Source of the DNA: Jingweiarchaeum tengchongense
GTDB lineage: Archaea > Nanobdellota > Nanobdellia > Jingweiarchaeales > Jingweiarchaeaceae
NCBI GenBank assembly: GCA_038874075.1
Contig: JAVZDD010000001.1
Location: 1 to 64,000 of the forward strand
Length of the DNA stretch: 64,000 nucleotides
Reading direction: 5' to 3'
Shown: positions 59,347 to 64,000 of the stretch, one piece after another
How positions within the stretch are numbered: position 1 is the stretch's first letter
Layout: each line of letters opens with the position of its first letter
Made by a program: the position numbers and the translations under genes
Notes under the pieces: generated by a model
What the model was told of the DNA's origin: nothing
Seen by the model: the letters and a program-made list of their open reading frames with translations, nothing else
Databases searched by the model: none

Positions 59347-60240
59347 TCACATTGCTCTGAGGATTCTTATCCTTTCTTGGATTGGTGGGTGTGTGGCAAA
59401 TAATGCATCTAATGGACTTCTATTTGGATCAACAAAGAAAAGGTGAGAAACCGCCTCACTCACATTCATACTTTTACCCATATTCATCTTCATTATTTTC
59501 TCTAATGCGCTTGCTAGCCCTTCTGGATACCTCGTCAATTTTGCAGCATCTGCATCTGCCAGAAATTCTCTTCTTCTGGATATCGCTGCTTGAACTAATC
59601 TCGTGGCAATTGGTGCAAATATCGCAAGAATAAGACCAATTATCAGGATTAAACCGGCACCTCTTTCTCCCCTTTCCCTTCTAAAACCAAACCTATAAGA
59701 GCGAAGTAACATGTGGCTAACAATTGCAACCAAACCAACTAACACAGCAACGAGTGTGGCGAACCTTATATCATAGTTTTTTATGTGTGAAATCTCATGA
59801 CCTATCACACCCTCTAATTCCATCCGATTCAGATTTTTCAATAGTGCCGTTGTAACTGCAATTGAAGAATGCGCTGGGTCCTTACCTGTTGCGAATGCAT
59901 TCATTTCATCACTTTCGATCACATATACCTTTGGTTTTGGTATCCCAGCAGCGATGCTCAAACCTTCAACAGTATTTATCAGATAAGCGTGTTCCCTTTC
60001 ATTCGCAGGTTTGGCATCTGTGGCAGCGAGCACAATCTCATCTCCGTAGTTGTAAGAAATAAAGATGTATGAAATTGCGATAATAAAAGCAAAGATGATG
60101 AAGATTGCGCTGAGCTCGGGTGCAAATATCAAACTGATCACATAAAAAAGAGCAAGAAGAAATATGAAAACAAGAATTACAAGAAAGATCGAGTCCCTCT
60201 TATTTTTCTCTATTTGTTCATAAAAACTTATTCTTTCCAT
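59347..60240 (-). CDS. htpX: HtpX-like membrane zinc metalloprotease (M48)
   Basis: A 297-residue membrane protease of quality control. The zinc motif is HEISH (148-152) with the third ligand Glu in RRREFLADADAAKLT. Two membrane segments at about 18-40 and 43-63 precede the catalytic domain, and two more (about 160-185 and 200-222) follow the HEXXH. DEMNAFATGKDP and FATHPPIQERI are M48 hallmarks. The active site faces the cytoplasm in the family. It is 2 bases downstream of lemA, a very common pairing in prokaryotes. Confidence 0.95.
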   Translation of the reverse strand: MERISFYEQIEKNKRDSIFLVILVFIFLLALFYVISLIFAPELSAIFIIFAFIIAISYIFISYNYGDEIVLAATDAKPANEREHAYLINTVEGLSIAAGIPKPKVYVIESDEMNAFATGKDPAHSSIAVTTALLKNLNRMELEGVIGHEISHIKNYDIRFATLVAVLVGLVAIVSHMLLRSYRFGFRRERGERGAGLILIIGLILAIFAPIATRLVQAAISRRREFLADADAAKLTRYPEGLASALEKIMKMNMGKSMNVSEAVSHLFFVDPNRSPLDALFATHPPIQERIRILRAM

Positions 60241-60242
60241 TT

Positions 60243-60797
60243 CTATTCAAACTTCACTTTCACTGGCTCTCTCTCTTTTTCTTCTATCTCAAAAAACGGT
60301 CTCGTCTTCCTTCCCATCAATGAAGCAAACCAAACCCCAGGTATTGTTGTGACTAGGTTGTTATATTCAAGTGTTGAATCATTGAAAAACTGCCTGGCAT
60401 ATGCAATCTTGCTCTCAATCCCATCCAATTGTTCCTGCAGAAGCTTGAAATTCTCGCTTGCTCTCAATTGTGGATAGTTTTCAGCTATTGCAAATATCGT
60501 TTTTAATGCCCTTGTCAACTCTCCCTCTGCTCTTATTCTTTCACTTATGTTACCTGCCTTCATCATGTTTTCTCTTGCCTTTGTTACCATCTCAATTGCT
60601 TTCTTTTCATGCGCCATGTAACCCTTCACTGTTTCAACTAGATTTGGAACTAGGTCTGCCCTTTTTTTTAACTGCACATCTATCTGTGACCAAGCATTGT
60701 CAATCCTGTTTGAAAGCACAATTATTTTGTTTATGTAGTAAACACATATGAATGCTAGAATGACAACCACGCCAACAATTATCCAAAACAAACTCAT
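60243..60797 (-). CDS. lemA: LemA-family membrane protein
   Basis: A 184-residue protein. The N-terminal membrane segment (about 3-25) is followed by NRIDNAWSQIDVQLKKRADLVPNLVETVKGY, written here in parts, the LemA hallmark; AENYPQLRASENF and the C-terminal TIPGVWFASLMG also fit. GGTGAT ahead of ATG 60797 is the ribosome site. LemA proteins form oligomers at membranes, with unclear function, and recur next to HtpX and DUF2207 proteins, as here. Confidence 0.95.
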   Translation of the reverse strand: MSLFWIIVGVVVILAFICVYYINKIIVLSNRIDNAWSQIDVQLKKRADLVPNLVETVKGYMAHEKKAIEMVTKARENMMKAGNISERIRAEGELTRALKTIFAIAENYPQLRASENFKLLQEQLDGIESKIAYARQFFNDSTLEYNNLVTTIPGVWFASLMGRKTRPFFEIEEKEREPVKVKFE

Positions 60798-60893
60798 GCA
60801 ATCACCTTTTATTTAAGGTGTTATATAAACTTAAATATTTTATGCGTACGTTAAACGATAAGTTAAAATTTTCATTTTTACTATTAAATTCAC

Positions 60894-62723
60894 ATGAATA
60901 AGAAACTGATCTTATTCTTAATGATCTCTTTTTCATTTATTTTGATTAATCCAGTTTACGCTGCATCAAAGTCCAAGACCTATTCTTTTCCTTCGATTTA
61001 TATTAACTTGAATTTACAAGAAGATGGTTCTATCATCGTTGCACAAAACAGAACTTATCTTTTCAAAGGAAGTTTTTCCTGGGCATATCTGGATTTTTTA
61101 AAGAAAGGTGCAAAGGACATTGATCTGATCGGTATTTACAATCCATATACGGGTGAGCTATACAGATACAATGTGGAAGAAGATTCAACACACTTGAAGG
61201 TGACTTGGTATTACACTGCAAGCAATGAACTCAAAACGTTTCTCATCGTTTACAAGATCATTGGTGCTGTGAAGAGATATGAGGACGTTGCTGAGTTTTA
61301 TTGGAAAGTGATTGAGGATCAGCATCCATATATTAACAATCTTTACGTGAATGTCACACTTCCAAAATCAAGTTCAAAGTTGTTCAAGATATTTGTGCAT
61401 GGTAAGGGAACACCAGGTGATATCAAATTTTCAAAAGACAACAGTTCAGCAATTGTAAGCTATCGCAACATACCACTGGACACTTTTGTTGAATTTAGAA
61501 TTCTTGCTTCACCAGACATTTTTCCAGACGTCCCATTAATAAATCAGAAGGCATATGAAAAAATCTTGGAGGAAGAAAAAACAAATTTCATTCTTAGCTC
61601 TATTGCCCCGCTACTTTTATTCATCATCCTGCCTTTATGCATGGTTATATTATACATCTATTATTACAAGAAGTATGGTACTGAATACAAGGTTGAGTAT
61701 GATCTCAAATACGATCCTGAGATACCAAGAGACATTCCTCCATTGGCGCTAGTGAACTTTTTTGAGGAAGAAAAAGAAGCACCGATCAGTCTAGCAGCAA
61801 GGGCATTCTTAGCCACAATATTTGATCTTGCAAGGAGAGGGTACATTGAAATAATTGAAGAGAAGAAAGAATCACTTTTTGGTTTAATTAAAAAAACAGA
61901 GCAACGATTTGTATTAACGAACAAAGGTAGAGAAGCTTATTATTCAAGATTGACTCCTCCCCAGCTCCTGCCATTCGAAAAGGATGTACTCCATTTATTA
62001 TTTACAACGATTTCAGAAAATGGAAATGAAGTTACAAGTACTGATATTACAGAATGGTGCAAGAAACACCCCCATCTGATACAGGGTAGGATTAAGAGCT
62101 TAGATGAGAGCGCGAGACATTGGTTCGAGCAAAATTATTTCAAAATATATGAGAGTGTTAGCGAGAAGAAGAGAGAAAAATATATATTATTCTTTACTGT
62201 TAATTTTACGATTCTAACTTTACTTTTCTTCTGGATATTGTTACCTAACATCCGCATACTCATTCAAGGTCTAATACTTGGACCATTTCTGGGTTATTTT
62301 ATTGGTAAGGCAATTACAAGGCCATTATCAAGACATACAAGGGAAGCGATGCTTGATAAAAAGAAGTGGGAAGCATTCAAAAGATACATTTCTGATTTTT
62401 CAGCAATGGAAAGCGCTCCATCTGTATTGATTCATCTCTGGGACAAATACTTGGTCTATGCAATTGTTTTGGGAGTAGCTGAGAAGTTACTTGAAAACAT
62501 AAAGAGATTGAGTGAGGAGAGAAATATCACATTCACACCTGTTGTTTGGTATCGTGGAACAACACCACTACACATAGGAGCCATGTCTCCTCAAGCCTTT
62601 TCCTCCTTCATTAGTAGCATGTCAGGTACAATAAGCTCCCTCAGTTCAGCTTCATCTGTTGGCGGTGGATTTGCTGGTGGGGGCGGTGGAGGTGGAGGTG
62701 GGGGTGGGGGTGGAGCTGGATAG
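60894..62723 (+). CDS. DUF2207 membrane protein with poly-Gly tail
   Basis: 609 residues. A signal peptide (1-24, ending VYAA), an outside DUF2207 domain (YINLNLQEDGSIIVAQNRTYLFKG, in parts, with FSWAYLDFLKKGAKDI), a membrane segment at about 240-262 (LLLFIILPLCMVILYIYYY), a cytoplasmic winged-helix-like part (RAFLATIFDLARRGYIEIIEE), further membrane segments near 430-470 and a tail of GGGFAGGGGG type. That ending is typical for the family. Divergent from lemA; together with htpX it forms the usual trio. Function unknown, perhaps membrane stress. Confidence 0.92.
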   Translation: MNKKLILFLMISFSFILINPVYAASKSKTYSFPSIYINLNLQEDGSIIVAQNRTYLFKGSFSWAYLDFLKKGAKDIDLIGIYNPYTGELYRYNVEEDSTHLKVTWYYTASNELKTFLIVYKIIGAVKRYEDVAEFYWKVIEDQHPYINNLYVNVTLPKSSSKLFKIFVHGKGTPGDIKFSKDNSSAIVSYRNIPLDTFVEFRILASPDIFPDVPLINQKAYEKILEEEKTNFILSSIAPLLLFIILPLCMVILYIYYYKKYGTEYKVEYDLKYDPEIPRDIPPLALVNFFEEEKEAPISLAARAFLATIFDLARRGYIEIIEEKKESLFGLIKKTEQRFVLTNKGREAYYSRLTPPQLLPFEKDVLHLLFTTISENGNEVTSTDITEWCKKHPHLIQGRIKSLDESARHWFEQNYFKIYESVSEKKREKYILFFTVNFTILTLLFFWILLPNIRILIQGLILGPFLGYFIGKAITRPLSRHTREAMLDKKKWEAFKRYISDFSAMESAPSVLIHLWDKYLVYAIVLGVAEKLLENIKRLSEERNITFTPVVWYRGTTPLHIGAMSPQAFSSFISSMSGTISSLSSASSVGGGFAGGGGGGGGGGGGGAG

Positions 62724-62829
62724 GTAAGTAGATGAACGAGTTGATATAAGTATATTATATTCATTCTAATTCAGCGCTTCTCGTGATCTTCCTTTCAATT
62801 TTAATAACAAATTTAAACAAAGAAAAAGT

Positions 62830-63966
62830 TTATTCTTCTTTCTTCTTCTTGTAGAAGATTAGGTAGATTGCGTACACCACGACCAAGAACAGTACTAATG
62901 CACCTAAATTTGCAGGTTGTAACGCTCCTACGAAAAATCCAGTTGGCGCTACTTCTTCAGATGCTGGTGTGATTACTAACCCAGTTGTTCCTGGAGCACA
63001 GGTACCACAATCTTCCGCGCAGCTATCACAACTTTCCCCATTCTCACATATCCCATTACCACAAACAGCTAAGCAATCATTATCACTTAAAGAATTACAA
63101 TTAACTGGGCAACATCCATCTCCATTTGCACATGTAGTGATGGGTATGTTTGAACATGAAGCTATGCATGTGTTCGGATAATTGCAGACATCTAATGTGC
63201 ATGCATTGTTATCAACACAATCTAAATCCGATGTACAAAGTGGAGTAACACAAATACTGTCACATCTTATTTTCCCCTCCTCACAAGGTGGAATGCATGG
63301 TCTTGTCTCAGTTTCATTCGGTTTGTTCTTGGTTGTGTTGCAATTATTTAAGTCATTACATGTTCTAGTTCTTGTTTGAACATTGTTTATGCAATCTGAC
63401 CAGTCTGACCAACTTGTACATGTCCAATTCTCTTGGCATGGTGGTGGAGGTGGGGGTGGAGGCGGAGGTGGACAAGTTCCACAATCTTGAGGACAAGATG
63501 AGCATGTCTCTGCACCATTACAAGATCCATCTCCACAGTACGGTGTAGGTGGAGGACAAGTTCCACAATCTACTGGACAATTTGAACATGTTTCACCAGA
63601 TTCACATACACAATTACCACATTTATTTGTTGTAACAGTTAGGTTCAAATTCATCAAATTACCTGAATAACAAATTTGTGGTGCTTCATTCACACAGTAT
63701 CCTGCAACTTTAAAAGTAACAGTTTCATTAACCGCATCCACTTGCAATCCGTAATAACCTTGACCATTCCAAGTAATCGTATTAAAACTTGATTTTAATA
63801 CACCGTTCACATATGCTGCTACTAATGTGCCATCAGGAACCGGATTTCCATCAATAGAGGCATAACCTTCAAATGCACAAGGTATTGCAAAAGCACTAGA
63901 AATACTAAAAACCACCAATGCAATCAAAATTGCAATTAAATCCTTTTTTTTCATTTTGACCCTCAT
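62830..63966 (-). CDS. Secreted Cys-rich surface protein with CGNGxC modules and TSP1-like domain
   Basis: A 378-residue protein. After a signal peptide (about 1-25, ending SSAFA) comes a beta domain (CAFEGYASIDGNPVPDGT), then Cys modules: CGNCVCESGETCSNCPVDC, CGDGSCNGAETCSSCPQDC and CGNGICENGESCDSCAEDC. An 11-residue Pro run (63430-63470) and a TSP1-like stretch (WTCTSWSDWSDC, RTRTC) lie between. A membrane segment (about 350-372) and KKKKEE close it. The giant protein carries one such Cys module at 4182-4202. Starts at 63966 (25 bases from a TATA-like TTTAAA) and 63954 (GAGGGT ahead) are both possible. Confidence 0.88.
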   Translation of the reverse strand: MRVKMKKKDLIAILIALVVFSISSAFAIPCAFEGYASIDGNPVPDGTLVAAYVNGVLKSSFNTITWNGQGYYGLQVDAVNETVTFKVAGYCVNEAPQICYSGNLMNLNLTVTTNKCGNCVCESGETCSNCPVDCGTCPPPTPYCGDGSCNGAETCSSCPQDCGTCPPPPPPPPPPPCQENWTCTSWSDWSDCINNVQTRTRTCNDLNNCNTTKNKPNETETRPCIPPCEEGKIRCDSICVTPLCTSDLDCVDNNACTLDVCNYPNTCIASCSNIPITTCANGDGCCPVNCNSLSDNDCLAVCGNGICENGESCDSCAEDCGTCAPGTTGLVITPASEEVAPTGFFVGALQPANLGALVLFLVVVYAIYLIFYKKKKEE

Positions 63967-64000
63967 CAACTCAATTATTTTCTTCTTTTTAAATGTTTTT

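Noticed and set aside
62670..62720. G-rich run considered as a structural DNA element
   Set aside because: It encodes the poly-Gly tail typical of DUF2207 proteins; no further evidence supports a non-coding role.
63430..63470. Triplet run considered as an unstable microsatellite
   Set aside because: It encodes an 11-Pro linker with mixed Pro codons between Cys modules, an ordinary surface-protein linker.

Overview
The window is archaeal. It encodes RNA polymerase subunit Rpo7 with Spt4, ribosomal proteins eS24, eS31, uS15 and eS1, KEOPS subunits Kae1 and Bud32, a 4-demethylwyosine synthase (Taw1), an archaeal tRNA-splicing endonuclease, and ether-lipid enzymes (isopentenyl phosphate kinase, prenyl synthase, GGGP synthase, geranylgeranyl reductase). 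The DNA is AT-rich, genes are tightly packed with ATGA or few-base junctions, and many starts follow a GGTGAT/GGTGAG Shine-Dalgarno, while others look leaderless behind a TATA box. The small housekeeping genes, split KEOPS genes and large, Asn/Thr-rich secreted proteins suggest a DPANN-type lineage (for example Aenigmarchaeota-like). That placement is inference; no marker here settles it.

Layout. 1-2.5 kb: 5' part of a Cys-rich secreted protein, reverse strand, running out of the window. 2.6-4.4 kb: PIN-domain pair and an unknown protein. 4.5-9.2 kb: membrane pyrophosphatase and Ca2+-type P-ATPase. 9.2-11.6 kb: rpo7-spt4-eS24-eS31 and kae1. 11.6-15.0 kb (reverse): membrane protein, tandem SIS protein, small membrane protein, AAA ATPase. 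15.2-37.1 kb: an apparent operon of four genes covering almost 22 kb, namely a 4,862-residue surface protein fused to a HerA/FtsK-type ATPase, a coiled-coil protein, a 1,712-residue surface protein with a cytoplasmic tail, and a MinD/ParA ATPase. A second coiled-coil gene converges on it (37.1-38.2 kb). 38.3-43.7 kb: DRG-like protein, bud32, uS15-recJ-eS1-cysS. 43.6-51.2 kb: nucleotidyltransferase-like gene, lipid genes, taw1, tRNA-Gly(GCC), HAD hydrolase, Nudix, tmk. 51.2-55.2 kb (reverse): two radical SAM enzymes around an amidohydrolase. 55.3-60.8 kb: CARF-like regulator, secreted protein, endA, ITPase, Maf, membrane protein, htpX, lemA. 60.9-64 kb: DUF2207 protein and a second Cys-rich surface protein.

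How it fits together. The housekeeping genes serve transcription, translation, tRNA modification, nucleotide-pool cleaning and ether-lipid synthesis. The pyrophosphatase and P-ATPase energise the membrane and move cations. The outstanding accessory feature is the 15.2-38.2 kb block: two giant outside-facing proteins built of Ig/CARDB-like repeats, one carrying its own cytoplasmic hexameric-type ATPase, with coiled coils and a MinD-like positioning ATPase. I read it as one envelope-spanning machine of unknown purpose (adhesion, host contact, DNA or protein transfer, or envelope organisation).

No stretch longer than 300 bases lacks a gene. I saw no CRISPR array, insertion sequence, rRNA or integrase.
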